Assembly (NCBI RefSeq): GCF_902459465.1
Contig: NC_047062.1
Span: forward strand, 21,147,919-21,211,918
Source: Asterias rubens
Taxonomy: Eukaryota > Echinodermata > Asteroidea > Forcipulatida > Asteriidae
Direction: 5' to 3'
Length of the DNA stretch: 64,000 bases
Of the stretch, positions 20,125 through 33,000 are shown piece after piece (the stretch's first letter is position 1; each line of letters begins with the position of its first letter). Both the position numbers and the translations under genes were made by a program. The notes under the pieces are model-generated. The model did not search any database and was not told where the DNA came from. It was given only the letters and a program-made list of their open reading frames with translations.

Positions 20125-22027
20125 ATGGGACTATGGTCTTCAAAGTTGACGAGTGCGCTCAGCGAGCTGGCTTACGGTCCTTCCAGCCATATACTTATGC
20201 TGGGACTCGATGCTGCAGGTATGAATGTACTAGTTGTATGATTCAATCATTTTTTTCCCGATTATTTTATCAGTTTTTTAGAGCAACAGATCGTTTCCAT
20301 GGGAAAGACACTAATTTTGTTTTGTCCTCAGAAAATAAAAGAGTCACAATGTACCCTGTGCCACTTAATCTACATATCAAGATTTTCCAATTTCATAAGG
20401 GTCAAAGCGGTGCTGTGAATTTTGTAAACTGTTAAAAAAACATTACAACAATCATCGTAAACTTTGCTGACTTCACAATGAGTGTATTACAAAAAAATTA
20501 TGCGTTGTTTTTTTACCACAACCGCTTCCCAATTGGACCGTCTGAAATTGCAAAAAGTTTTAAATCATCACCATATCAATTTTTATTCCGTAGGAACACA
20601 ATGCAGTGAGCATGCAGAAGTGTAAGAAACGACCCTATCCAAAAGTTTCAATTGACGATTTTCCCCCTTTTTTTCACCATCAGGAAAGACCACAATTTTG
20701 TACAAGCTGAAGCTGAATGAAGAAGTGAGAAGCACCCCTACGATAGGTTTCAACCGAGAAATGGTTTCCCCAATGCCTGGACTTACTTTCTCAGTGTGGG
20801 ACGTAGGCGGTCAGCAGAAAGTACGGCAAATGTGGAGGGATTTATGCTATCAAGGCACCCAGGGTAAGGTCTCTTTACTTAACCCCCTCCCCCAACAAAT
20901 GATTGGCAGACACATTTTAACGACAACCGGTTGGGCTTTTTAAATTTTAAACAAATGGTCCGAGGTCGTTAAAATTTATCACCTTTTTTGAGAATATAAC
21001 GAAACATGAAAACGAAGGGGGCTAAAAGTTTGTTTCGAGTCCAGTGACTTCATGCAGTGAATGGGGGTCATAACTAAAAATCAAACAACAACAAAAAAAG
21101 GAAACTAATAATAAATGTAGGCCCACTTTCGTAACTTTTAAGTTGAACAATTGAACCCCCCCCCCCCCCACTCAAAAAAATAAAAATTGTTTTCCCTTCT
21201 TTTTGTTGATGATCTTCAGGTCTGATCTATGTAGTCGACAGCAGTGATAAGGCACGTTTATCCGAATCAAGAGACGAACTCTTCGGTATTCTCAATAACC
21301 CAGAGCTCCCCTCCACAGTACCCGTAGTCGTCCTCGCCAACAAGCAAGGCTTACCCAGTAAATGTACCCGCTTATTTATCCCATCCTCTAAAAGTTGGTT
21401 CCTACCTCCATGGTCCAACAGGATTATAGCTTTATATTTTCAACAAACAGTTTGAACGGATATACAATTGTTAGTTTCTTACTTTTTAGGGAATTATTAG
21501 GGGGGAAAAAAGAAAATAAGATTGACTCAATACTTGTTTACTTGTTGAAAGATAAGTTTGTTTAAAGAATATATATTTTATAGTTATAACAAATGCAAAT
21601 TTATTGTGACTCTTTTCCCCCTCATAAACACGAGTGCCCAATTCATGATGCACAATAGTTGAATACTCTTCAATTCTCCCCCGATATTTTCCAATTTCAT
21701 GAGGGTCGAAGCGATGCTGTGCATTTTGTAAACTGTTCAAAAATATTACAATCTTTGTAAACTTTGCTGTCTTTACACAATAAGTGTTCTTAATAATGGT
21801 TTGAGGTTTTTCCCCTTCACCAATCAGGTTCCCTTGGACCGTCTGACATTGCACAAGCTTTGAATCTTCATCATCTATCTGGACATCCCTGGCACATCCA
21901 AGGAACGTGTGCTCCAAACGGAGAAGGCATCTACGAAGCAGTTAACGTCTTAGGGAAGATGGTCGAAGAGTACATGTACGCAAGTTGGCGTTACAATCCA
22001 AACAAAAACTTATTTGGTAACGAGTAA
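20125..22027 (+). CDS. ARF-like small GTPase, gene B, diverged, 203 aa
   Basis: Coding exons: 20,125-20,218; 20,684-20,863; 21,220-21,357; 21,828-22,027; GT-AG introns in the same positions and phase as A. The frame is open throughout. Gly2 and Ser6 (MGLWSSK) keep the myristoylation context, and the P-loop (GLDAAGKT), PTIGFN and WDVGGQ are intact. Three oddities: the guanine-specificity motif is NKQG (132-135) instead of NKQD; after switch II it reads WRDLCYQG where A has WRHYYQG, one residue longer; and the last 17 residues are new, the final few codons and the TAA lying in a MITE. Asp in NKxD contacts the guanine base in all known ARF proteins, so guanine binding is probably impaired. B may be an early pseudogene, a nucleotide-binding variant, or a decoy. 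Exon 4 up to the insertion is identical to that of A. Confidence 0.8.
20533..20583 (+). pseudogene. Exon-4 fragment inside intron 1 of gene B
   Basis: TTGGACCGTCTGAAATTGCA followed by AAAAGTTTTAAATCATCACC is a decayed copy of the start of exon 4. It occupies the same place in intron 1 as the fragment in A at 15,136, so it predates the A/B duplication. It has no open frame and no acceptor. Confidence 0.7.
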
Positions 22028-22338
22028 TGGGGAGAGGTTGATAGTATAAAACATTGTGAGAAACGGCTCCCTCTGAAGTAACATAGTTTTCGAGAAAGAA
22101 GTTATTTTCAACGAATTTGATTTTGAGACCTCCAGTTTAGAATTTGAGGTCTCGAAATCAAGCATCTGAAAGCACACAACTTCGTGTGACAAGGGTGTTT
22201 TTCTTTCATTATTATCTCGCAACTCAGACTACCAATTGAGCTCAAATTTTCACAGGTTTGTTATTTTATGCATATGTTGAGATACACCAAGTGAGAAGAC
22301 TGGTCTTTGACAATTACCAATAGTGTCCAGTGTCTTTA
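22009..22338 (-). mobile_element. MITE-1 copy disrupting the end of gene B
   Basis: The left end of the element is missing; it starts at the internal CTTGGTAACGAGTAATGG block and continues to the right terminus AATAGTGTCCAGTGTCTTT. It splits the ancestral last exon and 3' UTR: the sequence GGTGAGGATGGAA(C/T)CACGAACA that carries the stop codon in A at 16,944 reappears at 22,469 after the insertion. The first in-frame stop of gene B (TAA, 22,025-22,027) lies inside the element. Confidence 0.85.
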
Positions 22339-22985
22339 AATTGTTCACTGAATACTTTAAAATGCTGGAGTTAACATATAAAATGCTGGACTCAACACTT
22401 TCAAAGTGTATTCACTCACCGAACTCATGCAAGTGTTGGATTCAACTCTATAGTTTTTAGACTGACGGTGAGGATGGAATCACGAACACTTGTGAGAAGT
22501 TTGAGTTCATATAATTAATTACGTTTCTCAGATCGTTTTGACATCCAGAAACAGCAGGAATCATAGAATTTCCAAATAAAGACTCGTGGGAGACATCCGT
22601 CTTTCGAAGTTTATACGCTCATGACCAAAAAGACTTTCGTGTGTGTAAGGAAATGTTTACAGTCAAACTATACGAAGAGTGCCTTCATCAATTCCACCAA
22701 TACATATTTAGTTTTTTAAGAATTTGTGGTGAAATGCAGGGGGGGGGGGTATCTTAAACCCATGGAGTTTTTTGTACACATACTTGGAAATGTATTTTAT
22801 GCAAATGTTAAATCTGAAAATGTTGTTGGATAGGGGCCCATGTTTATTTTGTACTTGCATGTATTGTAGCTCAAACGAACAGAATGTTTACATTCCTTTT
22901 TCCATCCATAAGCGAGCAAAGCTAATTCAAAATTTGTGACAGAAAGTATATGATTGTTATATTTATAATTAATGATTTGGGACTG
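22339..22985 (+). other. Displaced 3' UTR of gene B
   Basis: A 120-bp insert of unknown origin (22,339-22,460, with several AATGCTGGA-type motifs) is followed by DNA homologous to the A 3' UTR. It includes a G-run at 22,740-22,749. No new gene seen. Confidence 0.5.
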
Positions 22986-23383
22986 AAAAACACTGGACAC
23001 CTTTGGTAATTGTCAAAGACCAGTCTTCTCACTTGGTGTATCTCAACATGTTATGCACAAACTAATTAACAAACCTGTAACAATTTGAGCTCAACTCAAT
23101 TGGTGGTCGAAGTTGTAAGATAATAGTCGAAGAAAAAACACCCTTGTCACACAAAGTTGCTTGATTTCGGGACCTCAAAATATAATTCTGAGAACTCGAA
23201 ATCAAATTCGTGGAACTTCTTTCTCGAAAACTATGTTACTTCAGAGGGGGGGGGGGGGGGCGGCCGTTTCTCACAATGTTTTATACTATCAACAGCTTTC
23301 CATGGCTTGTTACCAAGAAAGTTTGTATTCTAACTATTATTATAATTATAGAGTAATTATACCAATAGTGTCCAGTGCCTTGA
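22986..23383 (+). mobile_element. MITE-1 copy flanked by inverted host sequence
   Basis: A long copy with a poly-G run (23,246-23,260) in the right half. The flanks are inverted copies of each other: AATGATTTGGGACTG before the element and CAGTCCCCAAATCATT after it. The gene A equivalent (17,315, CCCAAATCATT) has only one arm, so the other arm was created with or after the insertion. Confidence 0.8.
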
Positions 23384-23849
23384 ACAGTCCCCAAATCATT
23401 ATAAATTTTACCCAGTGAGTTTTTCTTGTGGTTTAATATTTATTTTTGATGTCTGAAATGTGCCAGTTTGAAGGATTAATCTTGTGAATTTATGTTCACT
23501 GTTGATTTGTGTACAGCATTTTGCGAAATTTATATTTTAATAATATAATGTTTGAAAACTAAGAAAAAAATTGTTGGCTCTGAACGTTTTTATCCCTAAT
23601 TTTTTTTTAGAGAGACAGGTTATGGAGTGTACAGACACAGAAATAAAGGGATGGTACAAATGAAACCTTACACAAGCTGCATACACAGACATTAAAAAGA
23701 GACTCACCTTTAAGATATTGACCACGTTTATATTAATATTAACTATCATGTTTTCCCTCATCCAAAACAAAATATAACAAAACTGAGGCTGGAATAATGT
23801 CAAACAAACATTTAAAAAATAATTAACAACCACGTGTACTTTGTTGTTG

Positions 23850-24282
23850 CCTCCCAGTGATTTCTTGGCATGGTGGTGGAACCAACGTGGAAGTATTGAG
23901 ATCAATAATATTAACAAAACAAAGGCTTTGTATAATAAATTAGCATAATCATCAACCGTGACAAGATATTGCCCATTCGGGGGCAATGTTTTCCCAGTGG
24001 TTGCCAAGTAAATTTTAAACGTATAAGCTGATTGGTTCTTCTTCAGTCGCGTTATGAATAAATTACGAAGTGTTTACTCCTCAAGTTCCACGTGTACTGA
24101 ACCACATCATTTGTCAAAGACGTAAACAAGAGGGACGTGTACCATTATATTTTGCATATAAGATACACCAACACAATATCGGCTCATTTTTAAAGCAACC
24201 ACTCATGGTGTTGGACACCTGTTATAATTTTAAGGAGTGTTGTATTTAGGAATTTAGAGCCTTCTTCGACCCATAATACAAA
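23850..24282 (+). promoter_or_regulatory. Promoter and 5' UTR of gene C
   Basis: Inverted CCAAT box CTGATTGG at 24,028-24,035, E-box CACGTG at 24,089-24,094 and TATA box TATAAGA at 24,157-24,163, giving a start near 24,190 and a 5' UTR of about 95 nt. The element is conserved with the orphan copy at 19,239-19,500. CCAAT boxes are bound by NF-Y and CACGTG by MAX- or USF-type bHLH factors; binding here is inference. Confidence 0.6.
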
Positions 24283-26560
<2,278 letters not shown>

Positions 26561-26793
26561 TTAAGTCTCACAAACGTAACTAACTTGAATATAGGACACA
26601 ACACTTGCTCTGTTTAATGGCTTAAAAACAAAAACATTTTAAGCAAGGGGGAGGGTCATTTCTCTCCTGTGGAGAGCTAAAAAAGAGAAGAGAGATATTA
26701 CAGAGACAAAACAAACACATTTTTACTACCAAGTCATTCCTTAAAATTAAAAACGTATGTATTATTTATTTGTTTTAATTCATCGGACATAAT

Positions 26794-28004
26794 ACGGAAG
26801 CGTATTGCCGCCCCATGAATAATTTTTTAATACCGTATCATGTACATACACGATACCTTATCACGTACGTACATGATAAATCCAAACTTATCATGTATGT
26901 ACTCGATAACTTATTGTGTACGTACTCGATAACTTATCATATGTATATGATAAATCCAAACTTATCGTGTACGTATATGATAACTTATCATATACGTACA
27001 TGATAAATCCAAACTTATCGTGTACGTACACAATAACTTATCGTGTACGTACATAATAAGTTTGGTAAAGTTGTTCGGGTCAAGACAAAGGTTTTAGGAA
27101 ATACAATTATGCAAATAATGGTTATCCTGCACAGTGAATGATTGTGAATGACATAAAGTTCATCGAATATTATTATTATTATTAATATTTTATTGTCACT
27201 TGCAAAAATATAAAATTACAGTGAAATGCGTCTTGGTTTTGTGTGTCTTAAAATATGGTATATAAAAATACACACTCAAAATTTACCATTTTATACAAAA
27301 ATACATCGAAAATAAAAATGTTGAACTGAAACACTCCCTATGCATATGGCTGCCTGTAGTGTTTGACCTAGCAGAAGTTTTGATTGCATAAAACAACAAT
27401 CCCTAGGAGGTTTTATAATATTTCATTTCTTTATATGCAACGAATCTATTAATTTTAACCTTGAAAAGTATGTATAATTTATTTTAGTAGAGTATTTTTG
27501 TAGATTATTGTTTTAAAATGGTATTAATTTCAAACTAGCTGTGTTTAAATAGTCCTGGGCCACAGTGTGTGATTCAAGTAAATGCGTTTTACAGATTTTG
27601 TTGAATGTATTCATGTCATTCATAGATCCACCAGATAGCTAATTGTTTTTATTTGTATGAGGTAATAAAAGAACATGTAAATGTACTGAACACAATTACC
27701 AAGCGTTTAAATCGGAACTGCTCATTTTTTTAATAGAGCGATGAGTAAAGTTACAGTGCAAAGGAAAGTGTGGGGTTGTTACCTCTAAAGACAACAAGGA
27801 TGACTGGTGGGAACAAATCAAGGGGTGTGGTCTTGGTGATGATCAATATTGGGAGTGGTGATGGTGGTGAATGGTCACCAGGGTGATAAGTTTGGAATAT
27901 TTATACTTTTAGTTTATTGAGTACGTACACGTTAACTTATCGTGTACGTACACAATGAAAAATATATTTATTTTATTCAAAGGGGCGGCAATATCGTACT
28001 TTTT
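26794..28004. mobile_element. 1.2-kb inverted-repeat element with palindromic arrays
   Basis: The ends are inverted: left GCGTATTGCCGCCCC…TGAATAA, right TTATTCA…GGGGCGGCAATATCG. Next to each end is an array of a palindrome related to TTATCGTGTACGTACACGATAA: about ten units at 26,830-27,060 and one to two at 27,915-27,955. The interior is AT-rich and noncoding, so the element is non-autonomous. The superfamily is not recognised. It lies between genes C and D. Confidence 0.65.
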
Positions 28005-29500
28005 GGAAACAGTTTTACATTTTCCCGGTGCGTAAAATCATGATTTATTCCACATGAGCTCCCAAAGAAAGATCACTTTAATCTTTGTTGGTTTCTTTGG
28101 TTTGGATGAAGCAAGGACCGTAGAATACCATAGACCGCAGCGCGCATGGCGAACAAATTAAAACAAACACAATGCCTATTGGTTAATGACTAAGTTTCAA
28201 AAGTGACCCATACAAATATAAACATGAAGCCAAGTGGGGATGCACAATACGGATCTACTCCGTTGTTATTTCGATGTTTTTCATTACTGGCAAGATTTGA
28301 TCATTCCTGTACTTCCTGTATCACATCATTACTTTCCGCTCTGAGGTAAAGTGAACATGATTATTGAAAACAGCCCCAAGGTTGAATCATACGTATCGCC
28401 TTACGCTTTGTAGGTATCACATTAATATGAGGCCACCCAACTTGTACGAAATGACGACACCGTTACAGTTTTTGGTCAAACCATGTGGTCTAAGAAAAAG
28501 AGGAAGGAAAATAACCAAGTAACCTTTGTTTACAAATAGAGTGACCTTGTTCATTCCAGAGCATTTCCCGACAGGCGAGAATACTATACATTGTCAGGGA
28601 ATTATTGTGTAATAATTTCCACAATATTTCACGAGGTATTATACACAAGTTTTGAGATGTGCCCTCTTCTTCATATCGTTAATAAAATCAGACAGTGGAA
28701 TCCATATAAGATGTTATGTTTTTTGTTCGCTTGACTCTGTACAAATCGAAGCCCAGCTCTTTGGCTGTTTTTGTAAAAGTGATCAGATGGCCTACAAGAC
28801 TGTCTAACAAACTATGTTGTATCATTGAGTGCCCATAATGTTCACCGAGAAAGCGGCGTACCAGGCCTATGTTTGTTTGAATCATCGACTGGCCCCTGTC
28901 ATTTAAAATAACAGCGGAAAAAGTGTATCGCATGAAATGTCCTTTTTTGTTTTCAGAAAAGTATCCGATCATGCACTAAACATGGATTAAAAATCCGGTT
29001 GTTTCTTGGCCATGATGTTGATGTGGTTTAGTGGGAGCGTCAACCAAGAGTCGAGTATGACACATCACTCAAGTTGAACTTTGTTTCAGCAGCATGGAAC
29101 GTGTAGATGATGTTACCAATGTCCAGCCTTGTTGGACCTATTTCTCGAAATACACTGTCATTCTTTTCTGTGTATCTTGTGTACGTGACGATTTGGTTGA
29201 TAATCACCAGACAGAAAACATCATAATGATAACATCATCGAGTGTAACAAGGCGTTTGCACGAACTGCACGGGTTAAATTGAAGATAGTTCCAAATTAAT
29301 ATCGCGATAATTCACAAGGGCATTATGATTATGCTCATTCTATACTGGCTGATTGACCCATTACATCGTGGAGGGATACGCTCGTGTACGGGTGCCGTCG
29401 GTACACGAGAAATCTCGGGGTATATTCCTGGAAGTGACACCCTCATCACACACCTTCTTCCGTGTCACAACAAACTAAGCTAGTTTAAACACTCATGTTT
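28005..29500. other. Intergenic between genes C and D
   Basis: No convincing exon. A 94-residue minus-strand frame at 28,688-28,972 has even composition but no recognised family, no obvious splice partners and no repeat similarity I could identify. The remainder is AT-rich DNA without clear repeats. Confidence 0.35.
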
Positions 29501-29503
29501 GGC

Positions 29504-30022
29504 TATAAAATGAGAGAGAACCGAGTTGATTTGTGTTCAACGACTCATCAAAATCATCACAGGTCTACGCGATTTTGCAGGTGAATGCATTGAGGTCAAC
29601 GCGGAAGTTCTCACACAGTACACACTGCTGCTCTTCGCCCGTCAACGGCCGCCCCTATTGCTGCACACACACGGGGCACGGGAATCAGCTGTAACAGGAC
29701 AACACAGTGACTTCATATATTTATTTCTCTTCAATCATAGACCTTCAATACATCAGAACAAAACTCCTGGACGAGTTATAGTTGGAACAAGCTTTGAGTG
29801 TTAGATATTAGCCGCTTGGAAGAAATAGTGACAGCAGTGTGTTTGGACAACAAACCAGGAACCTCAACATCAGAATGGGAAGATACCATGATTCTGCGAC
29901 CTGCTGATTTTACTCCCGTACGAGATAAGGAAGTGGACTACAAAAACATCTAAACCCGGACTAAAGAGGATTTTGGTTTATTCATCTACTCACTTTGAAA
30001 GGGGGAACATACAACTTTCACC
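29504..30022 (+). promoter_or_regulatory. Core promoter and 5' UTR of gene D
   Basis: TATA box TATAAAA at 29,504-29,510 (GGCTATAAAATGAGAG), predicting a start near 29,535 and a 5' UTR of up to about 490 nt unless an intron is removed. The E-box/CCAAT block of gene C is absent, so D is likely controlled differently. Confidence 0.5.
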
Positions 30023-33000
30023 ATGGGTGCCAAATCAACCAAAATGGGCCACGTCATGGGCAAACTGTCTGACTTTTTACATGTGGACTGTCGGTTTTCT
30101 ATCAGTGGGGATAGAGAGTCGCGTATACTGATCCTGGGTTTGGACGCTGCCGGTAAGTACCTCGGTGTTTTTTAAGATGCTCTACACGCTCGTTAAGGGG
30201 TCTTCTTGAGAACATCACACAGCTGGCTTAGGAATGTGTTTTAGAAATCCTGGGAACGGCCTTGAGTTATTCCTGGCCACACAAAAAATGCGCTATATGC
30301 CGAGAACATGAAGCTATGCAGTCTATGATGGGATTGTATGTTAAATATCACAGTCTGGTTATATTATTATCCCATGGTGACATCATGCGTTAGTTTATTC
30401 AAAATTTCTCAAAATTAAAGAAAATATTGAAACAAAACAGTTTTTTAGAATAAATAATGTATCATGTTTATTGGAACATCTCAGATCATTACCTAGTTTT
30501 GGTTTGATCCAAATCAGACTTCAGAAATCTCGACGACACTCTAAGTGTAACACGGTTGTACAGGGCTTTTATCATTCCGTTAAATTTTGCTACATGTGCA
30601 CGATGCCTGTTTGAGGTTCGCTTTGAATTTTGAAACCCATGTACCTACTTGTCGTCAACCAATATTCAATAAACCATACAGTCCTACCATACGATTTCTA
30701 AGAAAGGAGAATAATAGCGGGCAAATAAAGAAAACAAAAAACAAAACATGAACATGAATTGAAAGATACAGGATGCAATACTTGCTAAATTTTACATTGT
30801 CATGACACAAGAGACAGCAGAGAAACTTAATAAAGTGCGAATAATACTGCCCTTGAATGTTATTCTAAGCACGGAGTGCAGTTGTCCAATGCCGTGTCAT
30901 TCCAGACAGTGCAGTTTTGACATGACTGTACCATGGAGGAAGGCTGGAGCTATCCATGACTGCAAAGGCTTGGATAACATCAGCCACCAACTCGATATGA
31001 GATATATTGAATTGTTTGATGATTTGTTTCCCTTATGCACATTGGCACCGATAGTCTGGTCTTGCTACACACGCAGTTGGCCTACTATTACCAGATGATA
31101 TCACTGGGTTCAAATGAAGAGCTTCCTCGACTTGTTTTGCAGTATGTTATTTGATCGGTCAGAGTACTTGGAACTGAGCTCGAGGTTTTTTGTCGGATAT
31201 TGCTCCGGTGGTATTTCCTTTTTCTCGTCTTTTAACAAGCACTTCCCGAACCTCCACACAGTTTTACAGCTAAGCTCATGTTGTGTTAACTGTCAACTAG
31301 TTTGTTTGTTTAATTATGCCTTAATCTTATCTGTACTGAGATTGGAACCCACGTACATGTACATTTGTTTTTCGTCCACTCTAATTTAATTAAAGATTTA
31401 CAAGCACGAGCGGTCTATCTACATGTGCATGTTTAGGTCTATATGTACGTCTACAACAGTACATTACTAGTACGTAGTACTACATCTTGGTTTCCTTACC
31501 ACAAAAAAGGTTGCATGAGAAACAGAATATCAGCAATGCTGTCATAAGGTCGAGTTATGAGAGACTGCCAGGGGTGGCTTTTTGGCAGTTAAGTCTATCA
31601 AGCAACCTGCCGTTTACAGCTCTAATACAAAACGATTGTCAAGAAGGCTGTTTGAATTATTAGTACTAAACAAAACAATAACAACATGACCAAACAACAA
31701 TAACACCATTTCATTACACCGAATACTTTAGTTTTGTAGATGGCTCTGTTACGCAATATACTGATATCCATCTGAACTTGTGGTGCATATTTTCAATCAA
31801 CGCAACTGTAATGCAATATTCCAGTAGACCCCAAAACAAAACAACAGAACGCAGCATGATATATCTTACACCTCGAACTTTCCAAAAGTACTCAAACAGA
31901 TGTAATGGTTACAATTACACAACAAAATATTGAATAAGATTCGAGGAGGGTTACTGAACAGAAAGTACAGAACGTCACCTTGAATCTAAAAAAAACTTTT
32001 TTTTTGCTACCATGATGTTTTTGGGTTTAATTTGAAAATAATAAGCAGGAAGAAATAGTATATGTCTGTCAATTTCTGTGAATCATGACACAGAGGAAAT
32101 TGTGGATGTGTTGTTTGGAGACATCGTTTATAATGCATTTTGTATGGTATATTCCTTATGTATTGACGTCATCAAACCGCCATCTTAGAGGTAAACTGAT
32201 AATGAAACAATGGAATCTCCATGCGAGGGCGCCCTGTTCAAATGACCTCATGTGCATATTATATTGTTGTGATTTCTAAGCCATTGGCAAGACTCATACC
32301 TCCTCAATATGTGGATCCTCGAGTTTGCGACGTTATTTGTCAGCAGTGACTCTCACCCCTAGTTTAAGAACTGCATGAAGACAAAATCGAAATGCTTAAT
32401 AGGGAAAAATGAAAGATTCATCCCGAAAGTGAAATACATTTTAATTTAAAACAACATAATTAAAAAGCCTTTACACTACCAAAAGATAATACTTTTATGG
32501 CGATGAACCATAATGAGAGCTTTTGAAGAGACTCATTTAAACGGCCATGTAAGCCGAGCACAGCCAGGTATAATGAGCATTGAAATATTATTTTGGCGTC
32601 CATTCTTCAATAGACCCTTATTATTGCTCTGGATTTCTTTCACAATATACACTTATAACAAAAGCAACCCCCAGTGGCTCAGCTCATGTGGGGCTTGAGC
32701 TTGCCTTCAGCACAAAAGGAATATTAATACTCATTGGCTGGTAAGCTGTCAATTTCATGCAACCACGGTGAATTGTTGCGACATTCATTTTAATTGACGA
32801 GTTTGTATACAATTGTTGAAGGTCCGCTTGAGTTATTTGGCTGAGCTTTTGTAAGCCCATAATGACTAGCACAAGGTCAAGTGAGGACGGATATGACGAA
32901 ATTTGATGGGATTGTGGCGAGAGAGAAGGGATGGTAAACTGCCAATTACTGGACCCTGGTCATTCATTTTGAGTGGTCGGTAGTTCTATTCCATGTAAAG

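Noticed and set aside
20125-22027. Calling gene B a plain pseudogene
   Set aside because: The frame, start and all splice sites are intact and most GTPase motifs are kept. The NKQG change and new tail are recorded as oddities, not proof of inactivity.
28688-28972. 94-residue minus-strand frame with protein-like composition
   Set aside because: Looks plausible in composition but matches no family I know, and no partner exon or promoter was found. Left as an unannotated possibility.
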